From DASRRB01 sp036732755 (GTDB lineage: Bacteria; Planctomycetota; B15-G4; SIAN01), in the NCBI GenBank assembly GCA_036732755.1, contig DAINBU010000091.1, positions 1-21,151 of the forward strand: a stretch of 21,151 nt of DNA, given 5' to 3'. The notes under the pieces were generated by a model, which was not told the origin of the DNA, made no database searches, and saw nothing but the letters and a program-made list of their open reading frames with translations. Position numbers and translations under genes: made by a program. Every line of letters begins with the position of its first letter. Within the stretch, counting starts at the first letter, position 1. Below are positions 1 to 6,795 of the stretch, piece after piece.

Positions 1-2
1 AG

Positions 3-410
3 CCCTTCTTCGCCGCGAACGGGGGCGGCCCGCGCGGCGCCCCGAAGGTCGCCTCCGGCCCGATCCTCGACGACTGGGACGCGGCGCTCGCGAAGGCGCA
101 GGCCGAGCACAAGCTGCTCCTCATCAACTTCACCGGCGACGTCTGAGTGAACTGCCGCATGATGGAGGGGCCCGGAGGGCCGCTCCGCGATCCGGCGGTG
201 AAGAAGGAGCTCGAGAACTTCGTGGAGCTCTGGCTCCACTACGACCACCACGAGAAGGGCACCGAGAACATCGAGCGGCAGAAGGAGATCCTGGGCTTCC
301 AGGCCAACCCCTACTGGGTGATCTACGACCCCGCGACGAAGAAGGCCCTGCGCAAGCAGGCCTTCACGATGAGCGTCGAGGACTTCCTGAAGTTCCTGCG
401 CGGGGAGTAG
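3..410 (+). CDS. DsbD-like thioredoxin-fold protein, C-terminal part, probable selenoprotein (UVNC active site)
   Basis: Partial at the 5' end. The frame is open from the window edge to TAG at 408-410 if the TGA at 144-146 is read through. Upstream of the TGA lies a thioredoxin-type first strand (KLLLINFTG, residues about 37-45 of the fragment). Downstream come VNCRMME and later a QANPYWVIYDP strand carrying the usual cis-Pro position. Known relatives (DsbD C-terminal domains of Bacteroidetes and similar bacteria) read FTG-x-x-C-VNCR-x-ME, so the TGA replaces the first, nucleophilic Cys, giving U-V-N-C. A hairpin with bacterial-SECIS geometry follows at 163-187. Third-position GC is high on both sides, so both halves are coding. 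The expected role is periplasmic thiol-disulfide reduction. An automatic caller would start at GTG 147 and lose half the fold. Alternatives are a TGC-to-TGA sequencing error or a recent nonsense mutation. No sel genes are in the window. Confidence 0.75.
163..187 (+). promoter_or_regulatory. Candidate bacterial SECIS hairpin downstream of TGA 144-146
   Basis: Nucleotides 163-167 pair with 183-187 (one U-G pair), a G-G mismatch follows (168/182), then 169-173 pair perfectly with 177-181 around a three-base loop GGA at 174-176. The loop starts 27 nt after the TGA, and both of its first two bases are G. As I remember the bacterial SECIS consensus, it needs a short G-starting apical loop roughly 16-37 nt past UGA on a stem of at least four pairs, so this fits. 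Strong hairpins are common at this GC content, so the fold alone is not proof. Its position immediately after the TGA is the real support. Confidence 0.6.
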
Positions 411-429
411 CGCGCGGCGCCGACGCGGC

Positions 430-960
430 TCACTTCTTCTCGAGCGGCTGCCACATGAGGCGCGCGACGCGCCAGCGGCCCTCTTCGAGGACGAGGACCA
501 TCAGGTAGCGGTCGTGCGCCGCCTGCGTGGCGCCGTCCTTCATCGTGAGCGTCCCGCTCACCTCGCCGCGCTGCCACGCCCACTTCCCGGCGACGACCGT
601 CTCCGCCGGCGTCGCGCGCAGCTTCATCGCGAGCTGCGCGAAGACCTCGACGTAGTGCGCGCGGATCGCGTCGCTCCCCTGGAAAGTCGACCCGTCCGGC
701 GCGAGCAGCAGCGCGTCGCGCGTGTAGCAATCGAGGACGGTCGCGAGGTCGGCGTCGCCGTCGGCTTGTAGCAGGCGCGCGACCGCCTGCTCGACCGCGG
801 CGACGTCGGCGGGCGAGGAAGTCGACGCCGAGGCAGTCGCACCGCCCTCGGGCGCGGACTGGCAGCCACCGAACAGCAGCGAAGTCGCGAACGTCGCGAG
901 TACCGCCAGAACTGCGCCGCCCAATCGCCGCCGGGAGTCATCTCTCTCACGCACGACCAT
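430..960 (-). CDS. Small lipoprotein with NTF2/SnoaL-like (DUF4440-type) domain
   Basis: The product is 176 aa. I prefer ATG at 960 because GGAG (969-972) lies 8 nt upstream; the GTG at 969 would overlap that ribosome binding site. The N-terminus has arginines, a hydrophobic run (residues about 14-30) and a Cys at 33 in the context LLFGGC, a plausible though imperfect lipobox, followed by a Ser/Ala/Thr/Pro linker. Residues about 50-176 look like a DUF4440/SnoaL-type cone fold: helix with VEQAVARLLQADGDADLATVLDCYTRDALLLAPDG, then QGSDAIRAHYVEVF, then strands ending in EEGRWRVARLMWQPL. Members of this superfamily bind small ligands or are non-catalytic, and no substrate can be named. It is separated from the SOD gene upstream by a hairpin and converges on the DsbD-like gene with only 19 bp between stop codons. 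Confidence 0.75.
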   Translation of the reverse strand: MVVRERDDSRRRLGGAVLAVLATFATSLLFGGCQSAPEGGATASASTSSPADVAAVEQAVARLLQADGDADLATVLDCYTRDALLLAPDGSTFQGSDAIRAHYVEVFAQLAMKLRATPAETVVAGKWAWQRGEVSGTLTMKDGATQAAHDRYLMVLVLEEGRWRVARLMWQPLEKK

Positions 961-1000
961 GGATCCCACTCCGCGTCTCGAATCGTCCGATCCGAACGAA

Positions 1001-1030
1001 GCGGCCGGGCGCCTCAGGGCGCCCGGCCGC
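1001..1030 (-). terminator. GC-rich perfect hairpin downstream of the SOD gene
   Basis: A perfect 13-bp stem (1001-1013 with 1018-1030) closes a TCAG loop. It lies 39 nt past the SOD stop codon and 40 nt before the lipoprotein start. On the minus strand it is followed by TTCGTTCGG, only weakly T-rich. This is a likely transcription terminator or attenuating hairpin between the two minus-strand genes. Confidence 0.6.
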
Positions 1031-1069
1031 GGTGATCCTCGCTTCTCGAATTCGCTCTCTCTCGACGGC

Positions 1070-1597
1070 TCACTCCTCCTTCGCGATCCCCACCACGCCC
1101 ACGCCGATGCGCGCGCCAGCGTCGCCGGTCGGGTCGGTCTTCAGGTCGTCGGCCTTCTCGTGGACCAGGACCGTGCGCCCGACGATCGAGTGGGCGCCGG
1201 CGAGGGCGATCATCGCGTCCTCCATCTCGCCCTTCGATTCCCCCTTCGCGTCGGCCTCGATGTTCCCGAGGTCGCCGACGTGGCGCTCCGCCGTCGCCGG
1301 CCCGCCGTGCTTCTTGCCGTCCGGGTTGAAGTGGCCGCCCGCGCACTTGCCGTCCGGGCAGTCGGTGTTGCCGAGCTCGTGGATGTGGAAGCCGTGCTTG
1401 CCGGGCGTCAGGCCCTTCAAGTCCCAGCTCACCTTCACGCCCTTCGCCGTCGCCTCGAACTTGACGACGCCGTTCACCGTCGCGCCCTGATTGGGGTGGA
1501 CGACCGCGATCGCGCTCGTCACCTTCTTCTCCGGCGCGAACGCGAACCCGGCGAGCAACAGGGCCGCCGGCAGCGCGAGCCACATCGATCGGTTCAT
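1070..1597 (-). CDS. sodC: Exported Cu/Zn superoxide dismutase
   Basis: The product is 175 aa, converting superoxide to O2 and H2O2, probably in the periplasm. Start: ATG 1597 has GGAG (1604-1607) six bases upstream; in-frame ATGs at 1603 and 1609 are alternatives. A signal peptide covers residues about 1-21 (hydrophobic core, then AFA). Metal sites are complete: copper ligands H71, H73, H89, H146; zinc ligands H89, H97, H106, D109; the active-site Arg is R163. Signature blocks are HGFHIHELG, GGHFNP, HVGDLGN and VHEKADDL. Oddity: the Cys that normally closes the intrasubunit disulfide near the C-terminus is Val166 (RIGVGVVGIA), while two cysteines sit close together as CPDGKC (C80, C85). The gene appears monocistronic, with a hairpin terminator downstream. 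Confidence 0.93.
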   Translation of the reverse strand: MNRSMWLALPAALLLAGFAFAPEKKVTSAIAVVHPNQGATVNGVVKFEATAKGVKVSWDLKGLTPGKHGFHIHELGNTDCPDGKCAGGHFNPDGKKHGGPATAERHVGDLGNIEADAKGESKGEMEDAMIALAGAHSIVGRTVLVHEKADDLKTDPTGDAGARIGVGVVGIAKEE

Positions 1598-1957
1598 CTT
1601 CATCTCCATTCTTCTTCGGACGGGTGGGAGTTCGGACCTCGTCGCGGCAGGGCGCCGCAGGACGCGACCGAGGCGGGGATTGTAGGGCCGCGCCGATCGA
1701 TTGCATCCGGCGCTGGAACTCACGCTGGCGCCGCGGAAATCCTTCTTTCGAGTCACCGGGGCGACTCGACACGCGAACGGCGCAGCACTCCACGAACACT
1801 CCGCACACGGCCGGCGCGATTCTCGAAGACGTTCCGGCACGCGATCGGCGCAATACTCGATCCCATGAAGCGTGGTCGTGTCCCGGATTGCGTGCGGCGT
1901 CGAAGCCTGCGCGGACCACGAATCCGGTTCATCATCCGCGGCGCAGCAACGACCAGC
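1598..1957. other. Intergenic region upstream of sodC
   Basis: This stretch separates the divergent sodC and the degraded plus-strand sequence. Apart from the TACAAT candidate I see no conserved motif, no convincing reading frame with third-position G/C bias and no strong hairpin. It probably holds the sodC promoter and perhaps the lost 5' end of the pectate-lyase-like gene. Confidence 0.4.
1679..1684 (-). promoter_or_regulatory. Possible -10 element for sodC
   Basis: On the minus strand this reads TACAAT, five of six bases of the sigma-70 -10 consensus, in an otherwise GC-rich region about 82 bases upstream of the chosen sodC start. No convincing -35 hexamer is seen 16-18 bp further upstream, so this is tentative. 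Confidence 0.25.
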
Positions 1958-2352
1958 GGCGCGCCGCTCCCGCAGGCCGGGCACCGGATCACCGACCTGC
2001 CGGCGGAGCCGTGGATCACGATGCAGGACGCCTACACCGCGCGCACCTCCGTCATCCTCGGCGCCGGCGCGCGGCTCCCCAAGCGCGATGCGGTGGACGT
2101 CCGCGTGCTCCTGCAGGTGCTCGGGCTCGACTCCTCGCCGACCTTCTTCATCGACACCCCGCGCCAGGTGGGGGGGGGTGGCCGATCCTCGCCGGTGGGG
2201 GACGGCCTGCCGCGGCGCCGCTGTCGCCCCTCGCGGCCGCGCGCGCCGCCGAGGCAGAGGACGAGCAGCCTGCTCCGACGCGCGCCATGACGGTCGCTGT
2301 CGCCGCCGGCCGCTCCCTCTCCGACGTGATGCAGGGCGCCCTCAACGCCTAG
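1958..2352 (+). pseudogene. Pectate-lyase-like C-terminal fragment, frameshifted
   Basis: In frame 2 the translation reads ITDLPAEPWITMQDAYTA, then GAGARLPKRDAVDVRV and FIDTPRQVGG. Continuation in frame 1 reads VGGWPILAGG. The pattern (Ala-Gly-Ala...RDAVD..., then IDxPxxVGGWP) matches the C-terminal part of many bacterial PL1-type pectate lyases (established pattern, recalled, not searched). The switch falls in a run of nine G (2170-2178); seven or ten G would restore one frame. There is no N-terminal catalytic beta-helix upstream, so this is a remnant even if the indel were an error. The frame ends at TAG 2350-2352. Confidence 0.5.
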
Positions 2353-2364
2353 CCGCACGCCAAC

Positions 2365-2682
2365 GTGCGCGTCCAGGCACGGCTGCTCGGCCTCGCACGC
2401 GCGCTGCCGACCGTGGCCGCCGCCGACCCCGACCTGAAGGCGGCGCTGCGGCAGGCGGCCGCGCCATACCTCGACGGCATGGGGCTCGTCCGCGAGGACC
2501 ACGTCGACCGCGGCGCGCGGATGGCCTTCGCGCTCACCGCCGATGGGACAGGGTCGCTGAAGCAGGCGCTGGACGAGCTGTCGTTCCTGCCGTGCCGCGG
2601 GGCGCGCGCGACGTCGCCGGTGGACGACTGGAAGCAGCGGATCGCGCTTCGGGCGGCCATGAGGAAGGCGACGGGGCAGTGA
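2365..2682 (+). pseudogene. Unrecognised coding stretch after an in-frame TAG
   Basis: This is the same reading frame as the preceding fragment, interrupted only by TAG at 2350-2352. From GTG 2365 it encodes about 105 residues (VRVQARLLGLARALPTV to AMRKATGQ). Third-position GC is strongly coding-like on both sides of the TAG. An upstream ATG at 2287 (MTVAVAAGRSLSDVMQGALNA, then TAG) could be the original start. There is no Shine-Dalgarno before GTG 2365. I recognise no domain; the sequence looks mainly helical. It is best explained as a broken gene, or as the tail of the degraded one before it; a genuine short protein cannot be excluded. Confidence 0.35.
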
Positions 2683-2691
2683 GAGCGCCCG

Positions 2692-2720
2692 CCTCCCGCC
2701 GCGACTGGTGCGACGGGAGG
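2692..2720. terminator. Stem-loop between convergent genes
   Basis: CCTCCCG (2692-2698) pairs with CGGGAGG (2714-2720), with a further CGC/GCG pairing inside the loop. It lies between the plus-strand stop (2682) and the minus-strand stop (2742). No T-run follows on either strand, so its role as a terminator is uncertain. Confidence 0.35.
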
Positions 2721-2741
2721 GGGGTGCGAACTAGAAGTCAA

Positions 2742-3347
2742 TCACCGACGGCCAGGTGGTACGAGCGGATCACTACCGCGCATCGGATGAACGTAACGGA
2801 GCTCGACGAAAAGCTCGACCGGAACGCGTGGCAGCACGGCGACGACCGGGCACGGACGAATCGGCTGATCCTCGAACCTCCACCCGCTTGCGATCACGAC
2901 AGCTGTCCCGTCCGACTCGTGGGCCCAGAGTTCGTCGACTTGGCTCGGGTCCTCGCCCGCGATGGTGCGCGCCATGTCGACGCCGCGCAGCAGCACGACG
3001 ACCTCCGATTCAGTGCACGCGACAGCGCGCCCCACAAGGCTCGTCGCCTCCTGCGCCGAAAGCGTCCGCGCGGGCACGTCCTTCAGCAGCCCGACCGCTC
3101 GCGCGATCGAGTCCGCCTGTACACGCGCTACAGAAATCGCCTTCGCGCCGCGCCGCGGCGGCTGCTCATCCGGAGAAAACCGAAGCCACGCGTCGGCGAT
3201 AGCCTCGCTGACGTCGGCTCCTCCGCTCTCCGCGGCGGTCGACTCGACGGCTCTCGGCTCGGGCTGCCTCGAGCAGTTGACGAACGCGGCGGCGAGCAGC
3301 AGCAGCGACCGGCGCGGGTCAAATGTCAGCGGGGAACGTGTACCCAT
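2742..3347 (-). CDS. Small exported protein of unknown function, overlapping the beta-helix gene
   Basis: The product is 201 aa. The start is ATG 3347, with GAGGAA just upstream (within 3351-3357); the longer frame to 3461 runs inside the upstream gene and is not needed. The start lies 29 bases inside the 3' end of the beta-helix gene, so the two are translationally coupled. The N-terminus has Arg residues, a hydrophobic stretch (LLLLAAAFV, residues 15-23) and Cys25 in FVNCS: a signal sequence, possibly a non-standard lipobox. The remainder (about 30-201) is a mixed alpha/beta sequence with DVSEAIADAWLRF, then TESEVVVLLRGVDMARTIAGED, and a Pro-rich end. I recognise no family. Codon use is visibly less GC-biased than in the large neighbours. 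Tight coupling suggests a partner, chaperone or protective protein for the upstream product (inference). Confidence 0.65.
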   Translation of the reverse strand: MGTRSPLTFDPRRSLLLLAAAFVNCSRQPEPRAVESTAAESGGADVSEAIADAWLRFSPDEQPPRRGAKAISVARVQADSIARAVGLLKDVPARTLSAQEATSLVGRAVACTESEVVVLLRGVDMARTIAGEDPSQVDELWAHESDGTAVVIASGWRFEDQPIRPCPVVAVLPRVPVELFVELRYVHPMRGSDPLVPPGRR

Positions 3348-5220
3348 AGGCTTCCTCAGCCTTTCCGCGGCTTTCGAAGACTTCGTTGCAGAGGTCTCCG
3401 TCTGTCGGCCCGCCGACGTGCTCGCCCTCGACATAATCGATCGTTCCATTTCCGTTGCCATCGAACGTGCTGTCCAACACCTTCTCGTCGTCGACGCCTT
3501 TCAATCCGGCATACTGCGCCTCAACCCATGTGATCTGCCCATTGCTCCAGTGAATGTCGGTGAGCGCGTGCATCCAGAGCCACTCCTTGTAGCCGGGGAT
3601 CCACCACTTCTTGTCCGGGTTCTTCTTCCTCACGACGGTAAACGTCGTGTCGTATCCCAACCCGTGCAGCTTTTGGCCGAGCCTGCTCGCGAAGGAGGTG
3701 CAGTTGTTGGTCTTCGTCCACTTGTCGGCGGTTCCTCCGCCCTTTTTCGGCGCAATGTCGTTGCCGATGTTCCCCCCGAGCTGGGTGAACTTGGTTTCGG
3801 GAGGGAAGACGTCCATCGTCGGACGAGATCCACGCTTGATGCCGCCACCGATCAACAGCCCGTTCTTGTCGCCGCCGCCGACGCTCTCGGATCCGCCGAC
3901 GATGTAGGCGATCGATTCCTCGTCGTCGCTCGCCGGAGGCCACTCGACGAGTGCGGTGGTGCCGTTCTCGTAGCACGCGAGAACGATGTCCTTCGCCTGA
4001 GACGTCGACGACGGCACGACCGCGTCGGCGAACATGAAGAGCCCGTTCGCGATCGACGCGCCCGCGCCGATGCTCGCGTTGCCGCCCACGTCGCACTCGT
4101 CGCCGATGGTGCACCCGCTGGCGACCGAGACGGCAGTCTGCAGCGTCGTGTCGTGGCCGATCGTCGAACCCCCGCCGACCGTGGAGTGGTCCCCGACGAT
4201 CGAGTTGGCTCCGACCGCACAGTTGCTTCCAATCGAGGCCGACCCATAGACGTGAGCGCCGGCCGCGATCGTCGAGCCGGCGTCGATCGCGGCGTACTCC
4301 CCGACGAGCGCGTTCGGGTAGATGTGCACGTTCGCGCCGATGCTCGCGTGCGGACCGATGACTGCGCCCGCGTCGATCACTGCTCCGGCGCCGATCGTGC
4401 ACTGCCGGCCGATCGTCCCGACGCTGCCGCTGATCGTCGCCGTCCCGTCGATGTAGGACGCGCCCGGCCGGCCGGAGTTGACGCCGGCGGGGACGACGGA
4501 GAGGTCGATCGCCGACGACGTCAGCGAGCTCGAGGTCAGCGCGACGCCGAGCGCGAGCTGCGGCACGACGAGTCCGGCCGTACTTGATGCGCCGATCTCC
4601 ACCCAGGTCCCCGAGCTCGTCGAGAGCGTGACGCTGCCGGCGTCGAAGACCTTCGTCGTGCTGTTGCGCTTGAAGGTGAAGATCGGGTGAATGGTGAGGC
4701 TCGCCGTCCACGTCCCGCCGGACGTCGAGGTGCGCGTGAGGTCGTACGAGCCCTCCTCGGGCGGCTCGTCCGCCAGCTTCACCGACACCGTCCAGCTCTG
4801 CGGCGCCGCCGCCATGAACGTGACGGTGATGGCGGAGTCTCCGTTCAGCTGGAGCTCTTCCACCGTGACGTACTGGGACGAGACGCCGGACGACGGCCAC
4901 GTCAGTGACGACTCGTTGTGATGGCGGAAGACGACGTTCGTGTAGCCGAGCTCGAACGCGCCGGCCGTCTTCAGGTAGTTGCCTGAAGCAGCCAGGTCGC
5001 CCGTGTACGCATTCGACCCGGAACCGAAGAAGTTCGTCGGCAGCGAGAGGTGGAAGGTGCCGGTCGCCGTCAGTAGGTCGACGCCGGCGGGCACTTCGAT
5101 CGGCGGAGTTGGCGGCGCAGCAGCCGCCGGCGCCGGCGGCCGCGCGAACGCGACCAGCGAGGTGAGCGCGAGGACCGCGAATGCGAGAGCGGAGACGAAG
5201 CTCGTTCGAGCTCGATGCAT
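3319..5220 (-). CDS. Secreted hexapeptide-repeat beta-helix protein with C-terminal cysteine-hydrolase-like region and EF-hand loop
   Basis: The product is 633 aa. ATG 5220 is preceded by AAGGGGG. The signal peptide covers residues about 1-27 and a Pro/Ala linker 28-40. Residues 41-250 are Thr/Ser-rich beta-sandwich-like sequence. Residues about 257-400 are tandem hexapeptide repeats of the left-handed beta-helix type (IGAGAVIDAGAVIGPHASIGA-like turns) with inserts such as MFADAVV. Residues 405-500 are Gly-rich. Residues 500-570 contain NNCTSFASRLG (C507), then MHALTDIH (H551) and WVEAQ (E567). This resembles the order Cys helix, His strand, acidic strand of transglutaminase-like or papain-fold enzymes (inference). 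D587-E598 (DGNGNGTIDYVE) is a canonical EF-hand calcium loop. The helix could be a stalk or surface scaffold rather than an acyltransferase, because it has a signal peptide. The last third is less GC-rich than the first. Confidence 0.75.
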   Translation of the reverse strand: MHRARTSFVSALAFAVLALTSLVAFARPPAPAAAAPPTPPIEVPAGVDLLTATGTFHLSLPTNFFGSGSNAYTGDLAASGNYLKTAGAFELGYTNVVFRHHNESSLTWPSSGVSSQYVTVEELQLNGDSAITVTFMAAAPQSWTVSVKLADEPPEEGSYDLTRTSTSGGTWTASLTIHPIFTFKRNSTTKVFDAGSVTLSTSSGTWVEIGASSTAGLVVPQLALGVALTSSSLTSSAIDLSVVPAGVNSGRPGASYIDGTATISGSVGTIGRQCTIGAGAVIDAGAVIGPHASIGANVHIYPNALVGEYAAIDAGSTIAAGAHVYGSASIGSNCAVGANSIVGDHSTVGGGSTIGHDTTLQTAVSVASGCTIGDECDVGGNASIGAGASIANGLFMFADAVVPSSTSQAKDIVLACYENGTTALVEWPPASDDEESIAYIVGGSESVGGGDKNGLLIGGGIKRGSRPTMDVFPPETKFTQLGGNIGNDIAPKKGGGTADKWTKTNNCTSFASRLGQKLHGLGYDTTFTVVRKKNPDKKWWIPGYKEWLWMHALTDIHWSNGQITWVEAQYAGLKGVDDEKVLDSTFDGNGNGTIDYVEGEHVGGPTDGDLCNEVFESRGKAEEAYGYTFPADI

Positions 5221-5417
5221 GACAACCCCCTTGTGATTCGTCGCCTTCCGTGCCGTCGGGCAGATCGCGGCGACGAGCGAAGGGGCAGGGCTACACGCGA
5301 AAGCGTTGTAGGCGCCACCGCCGATCCGCGCTCGATCGAGCCCGAACGGTGCTTCAGCGGAATCGGTTCGCGGAACCGCAACCAGGAATCCGGCCGCGCG
5401 CTGAAACTGCGCTCCCG

Positions 5418-5758
5418 TCAGTGCCCCGCAGCCGCGTCCTTCCGCTGCACCAGGGCGTCGAGCTGCCCATGCAGCTCCGCGAGGACGCGCTTGATCTCGT
5501 CGTCGAACTCCTTTGCCGCGCGACTGCGCTCCGCGCGATAGGCAATCGTCTCTTGCCGGAAGAGGTCGAGGGCGACGGACGACTTCGACGGCATCGCGAG
5601 TGTCGCGAACATCGAGACGGTGAGGATGGAGACGCCGAAGCCAGTCAGGGCCGCGAGGAAGCGGCGATCGGATCGCTGCAGGGCAGGCTGCGCGTGACGC
5701 GAGTGGGACGAACGGACGGCTCGCCGGTCGGCGTCGCAGGGGCGCTGGTGTCGCTCAA
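5418..5758 (-). pseudogene. Small single-pass membrane protein, apparently frameshifted
   Basis: The 3' part is clear: RRFLAALTGFGVSILTVSMFA makes one membrane segment, followed by an amphipathic helix (FRQETIAYRAERSRAAKEFDDEIKRVLAELHGQLDALVQRK) ending at TGA 5418. No good start exists in that frame. In the next frame a TTG at 5756-5758 has GAGGAG (5768-5773) nine bases upstream, lies 28 bases after the preceding stop, and opens a coding-like Ser/Thr/Pro-rich leader (SDTSAPATPTGEPSVRPTRV). Joining the two requires a one-base shift around 5676-5690. If the shift is real, the gene is broken. An ATG at 5612 (64 aa) would discard most of the membrane segment. Layout resembles its upstream neighbour (short polar N-terminus, one TM, charged helix), so the two may be related. 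Function unknown. Confidence 0.5.
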
Positions 5759-5786
5759 GGGGGCTTGCTCCTCTTTTTCCTGGACC

Positions 5787-6086
5787 TCACCGGCGGAGCA
5801 GGGTCTTCACGTCTTGGCGGAGCTCCGCGAGGCCGTCGCGCACCGCACCCCCGAGATCGTCGAGGCGCTTCCCGATCGCTTCGATGCGGTCGCCGTCGCG
5901 CCGCTCCAGCGCCTCGCGAGCCGTCGCCTCGCCCCATGCGTGAAGCGTGATCGCCCCGAACATGACGACGGCGGATACGGCGATCGACCCGCCGACCGTC
6001 GTGTAGAGGCGCGTGTGGCTGACGCAGTGGCGCCGCACGGCGGCGATTCGCTCGCGCATGTGCTCTTCTGCGTCGGAGTCGTCCAC
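5787..6086 (-). CDS. Small single-pass membrane protein with C-terminal charged helix
   Basis: The product is 99 aa. GTG 6086 is chosen because GGAGG (6096-6100) lies nine bases upstream and the previous stop is only 19 bases away; ATG 6059 is a weaker alternative. Residues 1-27 are polar and basic (MRERIAAVRRHCVSH), 28-49 are one transmembrane segment (YTTVGGSIAVSAVVMFGAITL), and 50-99 form a heptad-like charged helix (RIEAIGKRLDDLGGAVRDGLAELRQDVKTLLRR), probably a short coiled coil. Length, topology and helix resemble small membrane accessory proteins, but I cannot assign a family. It sits in a minus-strand run between a broken secreted-type protein and a similar small membrane protein, so co-transcription is likely. 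Confidence 0.65.
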   Translation of the reverse strand: MDDSDAEEHMRERIAAVRRHCVSHTRLYTTVGGSIAVSAVVMFGAITLHAWGEATAREALERRDGDRIEAIGKRLDDLGGAVRDGLAELRQDVKTLLRR

Positions 6087-6105
6087 GCTCGAGCCCCTCC
6101 GTCGA

Positions 6106-6795
6106 TCAGTCGAAGAGCTCGGGGTGCGCTGCACGGAAGTCCCTCCACGTCCTCGGCGGCTCGCCGCGGTAGGCGACCTGGCCGACGACCTCGCAGTCCT
6201 TCGAGATCTGGACCTCTCCGCAGCTCGGCAGGATCTCGAGCGCGAACTGGTGCGCCTGCGGGTCCTGCTCGAGGTAGACGCTGCGCATCTTGAAGACCTT
6301 CGCGTTGCCGACGCGCACGTTGGACCGGCGCGCGTTGCGGCGGCCGGGGAAGACGCGGCCGACGATCGACGCGAAGCGATGCAGGTCGAGGCAGCCGATG
6401 CCGCCCGGGAACGTCGGGTCGCCGTCCTCGCACGCGATGCCGCCGGTGATGTTGTTGGCGAACGGCATCGCGAGCTGCGGGTCGCAGCCGAGCAGGATCT
6501 GCGTGTCCTGGACGAGGTAGGTCGAGTCGGGCGCGCCGCCGGCGAAGTGGAGCGAGCTGCCGCCGCCGCCGTCTTCGAGGTTGGTGTCGACGATCCGGCC
6601 ATTCGCGAGGCGGACGTTGCCGCGGCCGGGGTTCGTGCCGTACGGTGGGGGACGGTTCACCAGTTGCACGGCGCAGCGACCGAGGTGCTGGATGTAGAAC
6701 CGTCCACCTCGAGGTCGCCGGCCTGGTTCGACCCGTAGAGCCAGTGCTCGCAGAAGATCGATCGGACCGCGTCGGACGTCGTTCGAGGACCGTGC
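6106..6795 (-). pseudogene. Unrecognised protein, 5'-truncated and frameshifted
   Basis: The intact downstream frame (stop 6106, open back beyond GTG 6669) encodes FYIQHLGRCAVQLVNRPP, then GGIGCLDLHRFASIVGRVFPGR and ends RDFRAAHPELFD. It is cysteine-containing and looks like a real protein. Upstream the same strand continues in another frame as SDAVRSIFCEHWLYGSNQA and GDLEVDG with nearly every third base G or C, then must shift by one base at 6700-6702 to join FYIQHLG. No start codon with a ribosome site is seen; the open frame runs into the left inverted repeat at 6796-6825. I do not recognise the family. It may have been truncated by whatever created the repeat pair. The alternative is an assembly error at 6700. 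Confidence 0.55.

Noticed and set aside
147..410. An 87-aa protein starting at GTG 147
   Set aside because: There is no ribosome binding site, the start falls inside the thioredoxin active site, and clear homologous coding sequence precedes the TGA.
1610..1984. N-terminal extension of the SOD reading frame to 1984
   Set aside because: The extension has no conserved sequence. The signal peptide and the GGAG at 1604-1607 place the start at 1597.
959..2290. A 443-codon plus-strand frame covering sodC and its upstream region
   Set aside because: Its first two thirds are antisense to sodC and intergenic sequence. Only the part after about 1958 looks coding, and it is reported as the pectate-lyase-like fragment.
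5364..5378. Six-bp hairpin (CGGTTC, GCG, GAACCG) downstream of the small membrane protein gene
   Set aside because: Too short, with no T-run on either strand, so I do not call it a terminator.
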